This document shows positions 1 through 8,158 of a stretch of 64,000 nt of DNA, one piece after another. Positions within the stretch are counted from its first letter, which is position 1. Every line of letters begins with the position of its first letter. The stretch spans positions 62,001 through 126,000 of the forward strand of contig CBDDLD010000004.1 of assembly GCA_965230605.1 (NCBI GenBank), in the 5' to 3' direction. The notes beneath the pieces were generated by a model. That model did not search any database. It was not told where the DNA came from and saw nothing but the letters and a program-made list of their open reading frames with translations. Origin of the DNA: CBDDLD01 sp965230605. GTDB taxonomy: Bacteria > Bacteroidota > Bacteroidia > Flavobacteriales > Flavobacteriaceae. The position numbers were made by a program, and so were the translations under genes.

Positions 1-2
1 GT

Positions 3-197
3 TCTCTTAAGTTTTGTATAGTGGCTGAAGGTAATGCGGACATTTACCCTAGATTTGCCCCTACAATGGAATGGGACACGGCAGCGGGCCAAGCCATATG
101 TAAAGCTGCTGGGTTATCTGTAATTTCATACGATACAAAAGCAGAGCTATTATATAATAAAGAGAACCTTACTAACCCTTGGTTTATAGTTTCTTAA
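3..197 (+). CDS. cysQ: 3'(2'),5'-bisphosphate nucleotidase CysQ, C-terminal fragment
   Basis: This reading frame is open from the first bases and ends at TAA 195-197, so only the last 64 residues are visible. They contain the inositol-monophosphatase-fold C-terminal signature (ADIYPRF, then MEWDTAAG at about residues 17-33 of the fragment) and the NKENL-NPWF ending typical of bacterial CysQ. CysQ hydrolyses PAP to AMP, which removes the by-product of sulfotransferase reactions. Its place directly before cysC, cysD and cysN fits recycling of PAP after PAPS-dependent sulfation. The catalytic metal-binding part lies upstream of the window. The family call is strong although the gene is partial. 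Confidence 0.9.
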   Translation, partial: SLKFCIVAEGNADIYPRFAPTMEWDTAAGQAICKAAGLSVISYDTKAELLYNKENLTNPWFIVS

Positions 198-204
198 AAA
201 CAGT

Positions 205-660
205 ATTATCTATAAAAAAACCTCACATATTAGAAGCATTTTAAAAGGAATTTCTTGGCGAATTATTGCCACATTAGATACCATAGCTATAGTGCTTTTA
301 ATCACTTGCTTTTTTGATCAATGTAGTCTAGATAACGCTATTAAAATTGGAATCTCTGAATTTCTAATTAAGCTATTAATATTTTATTTACATGAAAGAA
401 TTTGGCTTCAAATTTTAGGGAAACAAGCTATCACGAATAAAGAATTAGTTTATAAATCTATTTCTTGGAGGCTTATTGCTACAACAACAACTTTTGTGAT
501 ATCAGGAATGGTGTTAAATAATTTTGATGAAATAGCATTATATATTGCACTTACAGAATTATTTACGAAATTTGTCCTCTACTATTTACATGAGAAATTA
601 TGGCTTAGATTGCCCCTAGGAAAGATAAGGAAAATGATATATAGAAAAGGAAAACAATAA
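205..660 (+). CDS. Double-DUF2061 membrane protein with an unclear, non-ATG start
   Basis: The frame encodes two copies of the DUF2061 unit. Each begins with a K-(G/S)-ISWR-(I/L)-IAT motif and ends with a YLHE-(R/K)-(I/L)-WL motif. The first ISWR lies near 250-261, upstream of the first conventional start (GTG 292). Starting at 292 would delete the first motif and half of the first hydrophobic segment. The frame stays open back to a stop at 187-189, but it has no ATG, GTG or TTG before 292; the ATT at 205 or ATC at 208, just after cysQ, are the only plausible alternatives. About four membrane segments are expected. The function is unknown. DUF2061 genes often sit beside cysC/cysD-type sulfate activation genes, so a role in that module is an inference. 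Confidence 0.75.
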   Translation: MIYKKTSHIRSILKGISWRIIATLDTIAIVLLITCFFDQCSLDNAIKIGISEFLIKLLIFYLHERIWLQILGKQAITNKELVYKSISWRLIATTTTFVISGMVLNNFDEIALYIALTELFTKFVLYYLHEKLWLRLPLGKIRKMIYRKGKQ

Positions 661-662
661 AC

Positions 663-1259
663 ATGAATCCAAACATTGTCCCCCAAAACTATCAAGTTAA
701 TAAGAATGATAGACTAAAATTAAACAAGCATAACTCTTTTTTATTATGGTTTACAGGCTTATCTGGTTCTGGTAAATCGACAATTGCCAATTTAGTTGAA
801 AAAAAATTATATAAAAAAGGCATTCGTACCTATGTTTTAGATGGCGACAATATTCGAAAAAGAATTAATGGTGACCTGACGTTTTCACCTGAAGACAGGT
901 CAGAAAATATACGCAGAATTGCAGAAGTCGCTAATTTAATGCTAGATGCAGGGATAGTAGTTTTGGCAGCCTTTATCTCTCCATATACAAAAGATCGAGA
1001 GAGAATAAAGAATATAGTAAGCAAGGAAAATTATATAGAAGTATATGTGAATACTAGTGTAGAAGAATGTGAACGAAGGGACGTTAAGGGACTCTATAAA
1101 AAAGCTAAAGCAGGAAAAATAAAAGGCTTTACAGGTATAGATGCTCCTTATGAATTTCCTACAAACCCCGATATAGAAATCAACACTAAAGAAATCACAG
1201 CAGAAGATGCATCAATAAAGATTATTAAACATATTGAATCAAAATTAAAAATAAAATGA
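663..1259 (+). CDS. cysC: Adenylyl-sulfate kinase (APS kinase)
   Basis: The 198-residue protein matches stand-alone APS kinases in length and motifs: P-loop GLSGSGKST at 32-40, LDGDNIR at 59-65, FSPEDRSENIRR at 74-85 and the ISPY substrate-lid motif near 105-108. It phosphorylates adenosine 5'-phosphosulfate to PAPS, the donor for sulfotransferases. It starts two bases after the DUF2061 gene and overlaps the next gene by ATGA, so it is translationally tied to its neighbours. It is separate from CysN rather than fused to it as in NodQ-type proteins. No PAPS reductase accompanies it here, which suggests that PAPS is made for sulfation. Confidence 0.95.
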   Translation: MNPNIVPQNYQVNKNDRLKLNKHNSFLLWFTGLSGSGKSTIANLVEKKLYKKGIRTYVLDGDNIRKRINGDLTFSPEDRSENIRRIAEVANLMLDAGIVVLAAFISPYTKDRERIKNIVSKENYIEVYVNTSVEECERRDVKGLYKKAKAGKIKGFTGIDAPYEFPTNPDIEINTKEITAEDASIKIIKHIESKLKIK

Positions 1260-1780
1260 AAGGTAGATTATTTATTACAGGTCTTATAGTTTTATTATTC
1301 GTATCATGTAAAAATGAGACAAACAATAATGCTGATAATGAAATTAATAAAAAGGAGAATGACGCAAGTATAATTAAATCTCAATTATTTAAAAATACAC
1401 TATTAGATTATAGAGATATAGATGAGAGCTTTACTCCAAGTTTTCAGGTGAATGGTTTTGGGATGAAACGATTTAATGATAGTATATATGCGTATGTGCT
1501 AAAGTTAAAAGATAACGTTAACGCAGAAACAGTTAAAAAGTATAGTATTGGCTTTAAATCTTACCATGAAGGAGCAGAATCGCCAATAAATGCAACATTC
1601 TCTCCTGAAATTGAAATTCATGATGAATCAAACTTTCTGATCATGAAACGCAATTTGAAAAAAATAGAATATTTTGACAGCCTAGATGTTTATATTTATG
1701 CTAGAAATAATTGGAAAGCTTCAGGAAGAATAGGTAGCTTTAAAATTATAGATGTTCTATTTGAAAAAGAAAAGAAATGA
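1256..1780 (+). CDS. Unknown lipoprotein inside the sulfate-activation operon
   Basis: I do not recognise a family. The first 17 residues are a hydrophobic signal ending in FVSC, with Cys18 as the likely lipidated residue, followed by an Asn/Lys/Glu-rich linker to about residue 45. The remaining 130 residues look like a compact, mixed-charge periplasmic or surface domain with no catalytic motif I can name. The gene overlaps cysC by four bases (ATGA) and cysD by four bases, so it is translated within the sulfate-activation operon. A cell-envelope lipoprotein between two cytosolic enzymes points to a role in the sulfated polymer, perhaps binding, export or modification. That role is inferred from position only. 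Confidence 0.8.
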   Translation: MKGRLFITGLIVLLFVSCKNETNNNADNEINKKENDASIIKSQLFKNTLLDYRDIDESFTPSFQVNGFGMKRFNDSIYAYVLKLKDNVNAETVKKYSIGFKSYHEGAESPINATFSPEIEIHDESNFLIMKRNLKKIEYFDSLDVYIYARNNWKASGRIGSFKIIDVLFEKEKK

Positions 1781-2682
1781 GTAAATATTACTTAAATTAC
1801 TTATCCGAGTTAGAAAGTGAGGCCATCTTTGTTTTGAGAGAAGTATGGGCTCAGTTTCAAAACCCAATTATCTTGTTTTCCGGAGGAAAAGACTCTATCG
1901 TTGTTACGCATCTTGCAAGAAAGGCTTTTCACCCATGTAAAATTCCATTCTCATTGATGCATGTTGATACGGGACATAACTTCCCAGAAACTATCAAATT
2001 TAGAGATGACCTTATAAAGGATCTGGGCGTAAATCTTATAGTTGGCTCAGTCCAAGATTCTATTGACCAAGGTAGAGTGGCAGAAGAAAAAGGTAAAAAT
2101 GCAACAAGAAATGCATTACAAATCACAACTCTTTTAGATGCCATTGGAGATAACAAAGTAGATTGTGCAATAGGTGGGGGAAGGCGAGATGAAGAGAAAG
2201 CCAGAGCCAAGGAGAGATTTTTTTCGCACAGAGACGATTTTGGACAATGGGATCCTAAAAATCAGCGTCCTGAGTTGTGGAATATATTTAATGGAAGATA
2301 TTTTGAAGGAGAGCATTTTAGGGTTTTTCCTATTAGCAACTGGACTGAGATGGATATATGGAATTATATCCTAAGAGAAGGAATTAAAATTCCATCGCTA
2401 TATTTTGCCCATAATAGACAAGTTGTATGGAGAAATAACTCTTGGATACCGAACTCTGAATTTTTAAAACTGGATGAAGGTGAAAAGATAGTTACTAAAA
2501 AAATTCGATTTAGAACATTAGGTGACATTACAATAACTGGAGGTATAGAATCTGAAGCAGATACTATTGAAAAGGTTGCTATAGAAGTATCTGCTATGCG
2601 CCAGACCGAACGTGGAAATAGAAGCGATGACAAACGTTCAGAAACAGCAATGGAAGATCGTAAGAGGCAAGGATATTTTTAA
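1777..2682 (+). CDS. cysD: Sulfate adenylyltransferase subunit 2
   Basis: This is a 301-residue protein of the usual CysD length. The PP-loop SGGKDS at 35-40 marks the ATP pyrophosphatase fold that forms APS from ATP and sulfate. Other CysD signatures are MHVDTGHNFPET near 66-77, the GGGRRDEEKARAKER segment, and the basic C-terminus ending in RKRQGYF. It works as a heterodimer with the GTPase CysN, encoded at 5609. The gene overlaps the preceding lipoprotein gene by four bases. Unlike the usual cysDN arrangement, two acyltransferase-type genes separate it from cysN. Confidence 0.96.
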   Translation: MSKYYLNYLSELESEAIFVLREVWAQFQNPIILFSGGKDSIVVTHLARKAFHPCKIPFSLMHVDTGHNFPETIKFRDDLIKDLGVNLIVGSVQDSIDQGRVAEEKGKNATRNALQITTLLDAIGDNKVDCAIGGGRRDEEKARAKERFFSHRDDFGQWDPKNQRPELWNIFNGRYFEGEHFRVFPISNWTEMDIWNYILREGIKIPSLYFAHNRQVVWRNNSWIPNSEFLKLDEGEKIVTKKIRFRTLGDITITGGIESEADTIEKVAIEVSAMRQTERGNRSDDKRSETAMEDRKRQGYF

Positions 2683-2694
2683 CAGGTTAAAACA

Positions 2695-4155
2695 ATGCTC
2701 TTTAATTCTATTGATTTTGCCATATTTTTCCCAACAGTTTTTATACTATATTGGACCTTATCAAAGCATCTTGTAGCCAGAAATGTGTTGTTATTAGTAT
2801 CAAGCTATCTGTTCTATGGATGGTGGGATTGGCGTTTTCTATTTTTGATAATAATAAGTTCTTTTGTGGACTTTCATACAGGACAGAAAATTTCTAATAC
2901 TTCAAATGTAAGAAAACGAAAATATTATCTTTTAGTAAGCTTGTTAGTTAATTTGGGTTTTCTAGTGTATTTTAAGTACACTAATTTTTTTATTGAGACA
3001 TTTGTAGATTCATTCAAACTATTTGGCAAAAATCTTGAAGTATCAACATTAAATATAATACTTCCAGTAGGAATAAGCTTTTATACTTTCCAAACATTAA
3101 GCTACACTATCGATATTTATAGAAAACAATTAGAGCCAACCAAAAGCTGGCTGCCTTTCTTTGCTTTTGTTGCCTTTTTTCCACAGTTAGTAGCTGGACC
3201 AATTGAAAGAGCAAGACATCTTTTGCCTCAATTTTATAAAAAGCATAAATTTAATTATAGCCAAGTAAAATCAGGCTTACTTTTAATGGCTTTTGGACTA
3301 TTTAAAAAAATGGTCATAGCTGATCGATTAGCAGTTTTGGTAAATCAGGTATACAACAACCCCGAAGCTTATCAAGGCATAGATATGATAATCGCAACAA
3401 TATTTTTTGCATTTCAGATTTATTGTGATTTCTCTGGGTACTCAGATATAGCAATTGGAGCGTCTAGAGCAATGGGATTTGATTTGATGAAAAATTTTGA
3501 CAGCCCCTATCTATCTAAATCAATTACAGAATTCTGGAGACGGTGGCACATTTCATTATCTACTTGGTTTCGTGATTATGTTTATATTCCTTTAGGGGGA
3601 AGCCGTAATGGTAAGTATAAAACTTACCTTAATTTATTCATTGTATTTCTTGTTAGTGGTTTATGGCATGGAGCAGCAATGACTTTTGTAGTTTGGGGAG
3701 CAATACACGGCACTGTTATAGTATTAGAAAAAGTTTTTAGTGAACAAAGAAGGGCGATATATGAAAAATTGAAAATTTCTAAAAGAAGTATGATTAGGAA
3801 AGTTATATTTATACCACTCATTTTTAGTATAGTTTGTTTTGCCTGGATTTTCTTTAGGGCCAATAGCTTAGAGGATTCTTTATTAATTATAAATAAAGTA
3901 GCAAACATTAATTTTCAAGAATTAAACATTTTTAATTTGGGTTTGGTAAAAAACGAATTTATTCTATCATTAATCCTTATCATATGTCTTATTTTGATAG
4001 AATGGTATAACAAAAAGAATAGCTTGTTATCATGGTTAAATAATCAAAGAATTGTATTTAGGTGGGTAGTTTATGTTTTAATACTAAATAGTATTATTAT
4101 ATTAGGAGTATACGGCTCTCAGGCCCCCAGCGATTTTATTTATTTTCAGTTTTAA
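2695..4155 (+). CDS. MBOAT-family O-acyltransferase (AlgI/DltB-like)
   Basis: This polytopic protein of 486 residues has about ten hydrophobic segments and the MBOAT core. The RRWHISLSTWFRDY motif begins at residue 283 (His285), followed by a YIPLGGSR segment and the invariant histidine in the WHG motif at His325. Proteins of this family move acyl groups across or at the membrane onto polysaccharides, as AlgI does for alginate and DltB for D-alanylation. It lies between cysD and cysN and is followed three bases later by a membrane-anchored SGNH-like protein, the usual partner type. Acetylation or another acylation of the locus polysaccharide is the best guess; the substrate cannot be read from the sequence. 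Confidence 0.88.
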   Translation: MLFNSIDFAIFFPTVFILYWTLSKHLVARNVLLLVSSYLFYGWWDWRFLFLIIISSFVDFHTGQKISNTSNVRKRKYYLLVSLLVNLGFLVYFKYTNFFIETFVDSFKLFGKNLEVSTLNIILPVGISFYTFQTLSYTIDIYRKQLEPTKSWLPFFAFVAFFPQLVAGPIERARHLLPQFYKKHKFNYSQVKSGLLLMAFGLFKKMVIADRLAVLVNQVYNNPEAYQGIDMIIATIFFAFQIYCDFSGYSDIAIGASRAMGFDLMKNFDSPYLSKSITEFWRRWHISLSTWFRDYVYIPLGGSRNGKYKTYLNLFIVFLVSGLWHGAAMTFVVWGAIHGTVIVLEKVFSEQRRAIYEKLKISKRSMIRKVIFIPLIFSIVCFAWIFFRANSLEDSLLIINKVANINFQELNIFNLGLVKNEFILSLILIICLILIEWYNKKNSLLSWLNNQRIVFRWVVYVLILNSIIILGVYGSQAPSDFIYFQF

Positions 4156-4158
4156 AAT

Positions 4159-5604
4159 ATGTTAAAGTTAATTACTAAATCCTTACTATTAATATTATTA
4201 GGTTTCCTGACATGTTTTTTTACTTTGAACATTGTCAAACATATTTTAAATAAAAACGTTAGCTTTGAGATTGCACCTTCAATAAAATATGGAGTCTTCG
4301 GGCATTCCCATTCCGAAACTTCACTTAATGATAGTATAATCGATAATTTTCAAAATTTTTCAAAATCAGGAGAATCATATTATTATACATATCATAGGAT
4401 AAAAAAAATAATTGAAAGCAATAGCAAATTAGAGGTGGTTTTTATAGAATTTACTAATAATCAAATTAATCAAGAAAGAGATGATTGGATATGGGGAGAA
4501 AAATATATGGAATCCAGATTCTTAAGAATGGAGCCTTTTATTGACTTTAATGATCAGGCTTTGTTATTAAAAAAAGCTCCTTTTAGATATATAAGCACTT
4601 CATTAACATCCCAAAAAAATGCCATAGATAGAATAATTCAAAATAATTTTATTTTTTCAGATAATATAAAATATGGAGGTTATAATCATATAAAATTTCA
4701 GAAAGCAGATTCTCTCTCGGGAAGATTAAATAAGATAAATAATTACATTACCATAGAAGAACATAAAAGGTCAGAAGAGAATTTGAATTACCTAGAAAAG
4801 ATACTAGAGCTTTGTGATTCACAATCAATAAAAGCTCTTCTTATTCGAAGCCCTCTCCATGAAAAATATCAAGGCTTAAAAAACGAAAAAGTATTTCAGG
4901 AATTATTAAATTCAAGGTTTTATAAAACAGAGTTTTTAGATTTTAAAAATTTCTACCTAACTAATGAATGTTATGGTGACTTAGAACATTTGAACTATAA
5001 AGGTGCAGAGATGTTTTCATTATTTTTTGATGATTTAATTAACTCGCAAGAGTTAATTAGTAAAAGAAACAAACAGCTCTTTATTGATAGTAAAATGAGA
5101 GAAAGAAGAGAATCAAAAAGTGATTGGAAAGAAGATATTATAAACAAAAAACTTTTAAAAACAAATAATATCGAAATTAGTGATATCATCGAAAACTCAA
5201 ATGAATATAGAGTTGATATGTTTTTGAACCAGAATGTTAAAGTCAACTCCGTATACTTAAATTCTAATAAAAGAGAATGGGTTGTTTTAATGGAAGTAAG
5301 TGGAGTGTTATCTATGGATGATTTCTCTAATAAGAGTTTAGGAGTTCATACTAAAGTTGCTAAATCAGATTATCATAAAAGACCTCAATGGCTGAAAGAT
5401 AAAAAATCAGATATCCTAACATTCAAAGCTCAACCAAATTTTATAGAAATTAATAACAAAACCTATTGGCTTTTTAAGCTAAAGAGATCTTGTAATATAG
5501 AAAGCTTCAAATATTTGAAAATATTTTTACAAGGCAAGGAAAAGTATGAAGGGGTTTTAGGAAATAATATAAGACTAAATAATATAGAATTTCAAAAAAG
5601 ATGA
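4159..5604 (+). CDS. Membrane-anchored SGNH-hydrolase-like protein, probable MBOAT partner
   Basis: One N-terminal membrane segment (about residues 5-27) is followed by a 450-residue extracytoplasmic part. GHSHSE at 48-53 resembles the nucleophile block of AlgX/AlgJ/DltD-type SGNH proteins, with Ser50 as candidate nucleophile. DLEHLN at 274-279 fits the Asp-x-x-His block, with Asp274 and His277. The last 180 residues are a separate Lys-rich, beta-strand-like domain I cannot name. It starts three bases after the MBOAT gene and ends four bases before cysN, so it sits in the same operon. By analogy with AlgJ/AlgX it would complete acyl transfer to the glycan on the outer side of the membrane. 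Family membership is inferred from motif and context. Confidence 0.7.
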   Translation: MLKLITKSLLLILLGFLTCFFTLNIVKHILNKNVSFEIAPSIKYGVFGHSHSETSLNDSIIDNFQNFSKSGESYYYTYHRIKKIIESNSKLEVVFIEFTNNQINQERDDWIWGEKYMESRFLRMEPFIDFNDQALLLKKAPFRYISTSLTSQKNAIDRIIQNNFIFSDNIKYGGYNHIKFQKADSLSGRLNKINNYITIEEHKRSEENLNYLEKILELCDSQSIKALLIRSPLHEKYQGLKNEKVFQELLNSRFYKTEFLDFKNFYLTNECYGDLEHLNYKGAEMFSLFFDDLINSQELISKRNKQLFIDSKMRERRESKSDWKEDIINKKLLKTNNIEISDIIENSNEYRVDMFLNQNVKVNSVYLNSNKREWVVLMEVSGVLSMDDFSNKSLGVHTKVAKSDYHKRPQWLKDKKSDILTFKAQPNFIEINNKTYWLFKLKRSCNIESFKYLKIFLQGKEKYEGVLGNNIRLNNIEFQKR

Positions 5605-5608
5605 ATTA

Positions 5609-6865
5609 ATGTTAGATAATAATCAATTATTAAGATTTACTACAGCAGGAAGTGTAGATGATGGAAAGAGCACCTTAATTGGGCGCTTATTATATGATTC
5701 AAAGTCAATTTTTGAAGATCAATTAGAGGCAGTAGAAAGCACAAGTAAGAAAAAAGGACATAAAGGTGTCGATTTAGCTTTATTTACAGATGGATTAAAA
5801 GATGAAAGGGAGCAAGGAATAACTATAGATGTAGCTTACAGATACTTCACTACCCCCAAGCGTAAATTTATAATTGCCGATACACCAGGTCATATTCAAT
5901 ACACTAGGAACATGGTCACGGGAGCATCAACAGCCAATGCTGCTATTATTTTAGTAGATGCCAGACATGGTGTTATTGAACAAACAAGAAGGCACGCATT
6001 CATTGCATCATTACTTCAAATACCACATATTATAGTTTGTATCAACAAGATGGATTTAGTTGATTTTGAAGAAGAAACATACAACAAAATAATAAATCAA
6101 TTTGAAGATTTTTCTTCAAAAATGCTTGTTAAAGACGTTAGATTTATACCAATTTCTGCTCTATTTGGTGATAATGTTGTCAATAGATCAAATAATATGC
6201 CTTGGTACCAGGGAGCACCGTTATTGCATACATTAGAAACTATGCATATTAGCAGTGATATAAATAAAGTGGATGCCCGTTTTCCGGTTCAAACAGTTCT
6301 AAGACCACAAAGCGAAAATGAAAATAGAGATTACAGGGGATATGCAGGAAGAGTGGCTAGTGGAGTTTTTAGGACTGGAGATAAGGTTACTGTAATGCCA
6401 TCTGGGTTTATGAGTGTAATAAAGACTATAGATACTTATGAGGGCGAAATTAATGAAGCATTTGCTCCGATGTCTATTGCACTAACTTTAGAAGATGATA
6501 TTGACGTTAGTAGAGGGGATATGATTGTAAGATCTAACAATAAGCCTAATGCAACTCAAGATGTAGAAATAATGTTATGTTGGCTTAATAATCTACCAGC
6601 GAACCCAAGAACAAAATATACTATAAAACATACTTCAAACGATCAAAAGGCTATGATTAAAGAAGTCGTATATAAAATAGACATTAATACTCTAGAACGC
6701 AATGCTGAAGATAAAGAGCTAAGAATGAATGATATATCTAAAGTAAAGATTAGAACAACAAAACCTTTAATGATTGATTCTTATAGAGAGAATAGAACAA
6801 CTGGAAGTATTATTCTAATAGATGATGCAACAAACGAAACAGTTGCTGCGGGTATGATAGTCTAA
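5609..6865 (+). CDS. cysN: Sulfate adenylyltransferase subunit 1 (GTPase)
   Basis: The 418-residue protein is an EF-Tu-like GTPase. The P-loop is GSVDDGKS at 14-21, DTPGH at 91-95 and NKMD at 146-149, followed by two beta-barrel domains. GTP hydrolysis by CysN drives APS formation by CysD. It lacks a C-terminal APS kinase domain, which agrees with the separate cysC upstream. The start ATG lies four bases after the SGNH-like gene. A five-codon ATG frame (6866-6883) follows directly before the flippase gene; I regard it as chance. Confidence 0.95.
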   Translation: MLDNNQLLRFTTAGSVDDGKSTLIGRLLYDSKSIFEDQLEAVESTSKKKGHKGVDLALFTDGLKDEREQGITIDVAYRYFTTPKRKFIIADTPGHIQYTRNMVTGASTANAAIILVDARHGVIEQTRRHAFIASLLQIPHIIVCINKMDLVDFEEETYNKIINQFEDFSSKMLVKDVRFIPISALFGDNVVNRSNNMPWYQGAPLLHTLETMHISSDINKVDARFPVQTVLRPQSENENRDYRGYAGRVASGVFRTGDKVTVMPSGFMSVIKTIDTYEGEINEAFAPMSIALTLEDDIDVSRGDMIVRSNNKPNATQDVEIMLCWLNNLPANPRTKYTIKHTSNDQKAMIKEVVYKIDINTLERNAEDKELRMNDISKVKIRTTKPLMIDSYRENRTTGSIILIDDATNETVAAGMIV

Positions 6866-6890
6866 ATGTTTTTGAAAAAGTAACTATAAT

Positions 6891-8156
6891 TTGTCTAAAT
6901 CTGACATCAACGAAATATTAGAAAAGGGCTTTATTGCATTAGTAATAAGAGTTATTGGGTTTTTATCAGGGTACCTTTTCATTTACTTTACAATAAAATA
7001 CTTCGGAGCTGATGTTCAAGGCAGATTGTCATTAAGTTTTTCCTTTATGATAATAGGTGCTTTGATTTGTAGAGCAGGTGTTGATGTTAATTTCGTTAAG
7101 ATTTTTGCCATAAATAACAACTTTGATAATGCCCGTGGAATATACTTTAAAATATTACCATACGTATTAGTTGCTTCTGCCGGAATTTCTTTATTAGTAT
7201 ATTTTTTTTCAGACTTAATAAGCGTTTACGTTTTTAATGACCCATTATTAACTCCTTTTTTAAAGTGGACATCGCCATGTATATTTTTGTTCACCTTTGT
7301 TTTAATTAATGCAGGTGTTTTTCGCGGATTAAGAAAAAACACTCTTTATGCATTTTTATTTAATGGAGGAAGGTTTTTATTCACCATCATTTTTTTTGGA
7401 GCTTTAATCTTATTATATAAGAATGATGAATTGATAACCGTAAAAGCGCATTCTTTTGCGATTTTTACACTTTTTATTATTTCATTTTTTTTTATAAAAA
7501 AGAAGCTATTTCCGAGAAGCATATCCTCTAAGTACAGGGTTAAGGGCTTTTTTAAAGATTCTTTCCCTATGTTTTTTTCAGCATCATTAATAGTTTTATT
7601 AGGATGGTCTGATACAATTGTATTAGGAATTTATAGAGACAGTGAAACAGTTGGTATGTATAATGTGATTTTAAAGATAGCAGCTGTAATAAGCTTTACA
7701 TTACAAGCTGTAGATTCTATATTGGCACCCAAACTTTCAAGAGCTTTTCATGACAATGATATAAAACTCTTTAAAAGCTTAGTAAAATTTTCCACACTAG
7801 TAAATTCTGTAATTTCAATTTTTACTTTGATTTTAATATTAACTTTTCAAGACTTTATTTTAGGTATTTTCGGAGAGGAATTTATTAAAGTGTCACTACC
7901 TTTAGTTATATTGTGCGTGGGTCAATTATTTAACTCAATATTTGGTCCAATAGGATCGATTTTTCAGATGACAGGATATCAACGCATTTTCCAAAACATT
8001 TTATTAATCTCTTTCGTAATTAATATTATTTTAAATATAACTTTAGGAAGCAAGTATGGAATAAATGGAGTAGCGATAGCAACAGCATTTAGTTTAATTT
8101 TTTCAAAAATTTTAGGTGTTATTTATATTAGAAAAAAAGTTTGGATTAAGCAATAA
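6891..8156 (+). CDS. Wzx-type oligosaccharide flippase
   Basis: This hydrophobic protein of 421 residues has about 12 predicted membrane segments and the layout of the polysaccharide-transporter family: an N-terminal charged stretch, then a run of paired helices that includes LGWSDTIVLG in the seventh-helix region. Such proteins flip undecaprenyl-linked repeat units to the periplasm. The start is TTG 6891, 26 bases after cysN, and no better start is visible. It is the first gene of the repeat-unit assembly part of the locus and is followed two bases later by a Wzy-like gene. A second, separate flippase-like gene lies at 37002. Confidence 0.85.
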   Translation: MSKSDINEILEKGFIALVIRVIGFLSGYLFIYFTIKYFGADVQGRLSLSFSFMIIGALICRAGVDVNFVKIFAINNNFDNARGIYFKILPYVLVASAGISLLVYFFSDLISVYVFNDPLLTPFLKWTSPCIFLFTFVLINAGVFRGLRKNTLYAFLFNGGRFLFTIIFFGALILLYKNDELITVKAHSFAIFTLFIISFFFIKKKLFPRSISSKYRVKGFFKDSFPMFFSASLIVLLGWSDTIVLGIYRDSETVGMYNVILKIAAVISFTLQAVDSILAPKLSRAFHDNDIKLFKSLVKFSTLVNSVISIFTLILILTFQDFILGIFGEEFIKVSLPLVILCVGQLFNSIFGPIGSIFQMTGYQRIFQNILLISFVINIILNITLGSKYGINGVAIATAFSLIFSKILGVIYIRKKVWIKQ

Positions 8157-8158
8157 GA

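Noticed and set aside
6866..6883. Five-codon ATG frame between cysN and the flippase
   Set aside because: Too short to judge, and nothing such as a following hairpin suggests a leader peptide.
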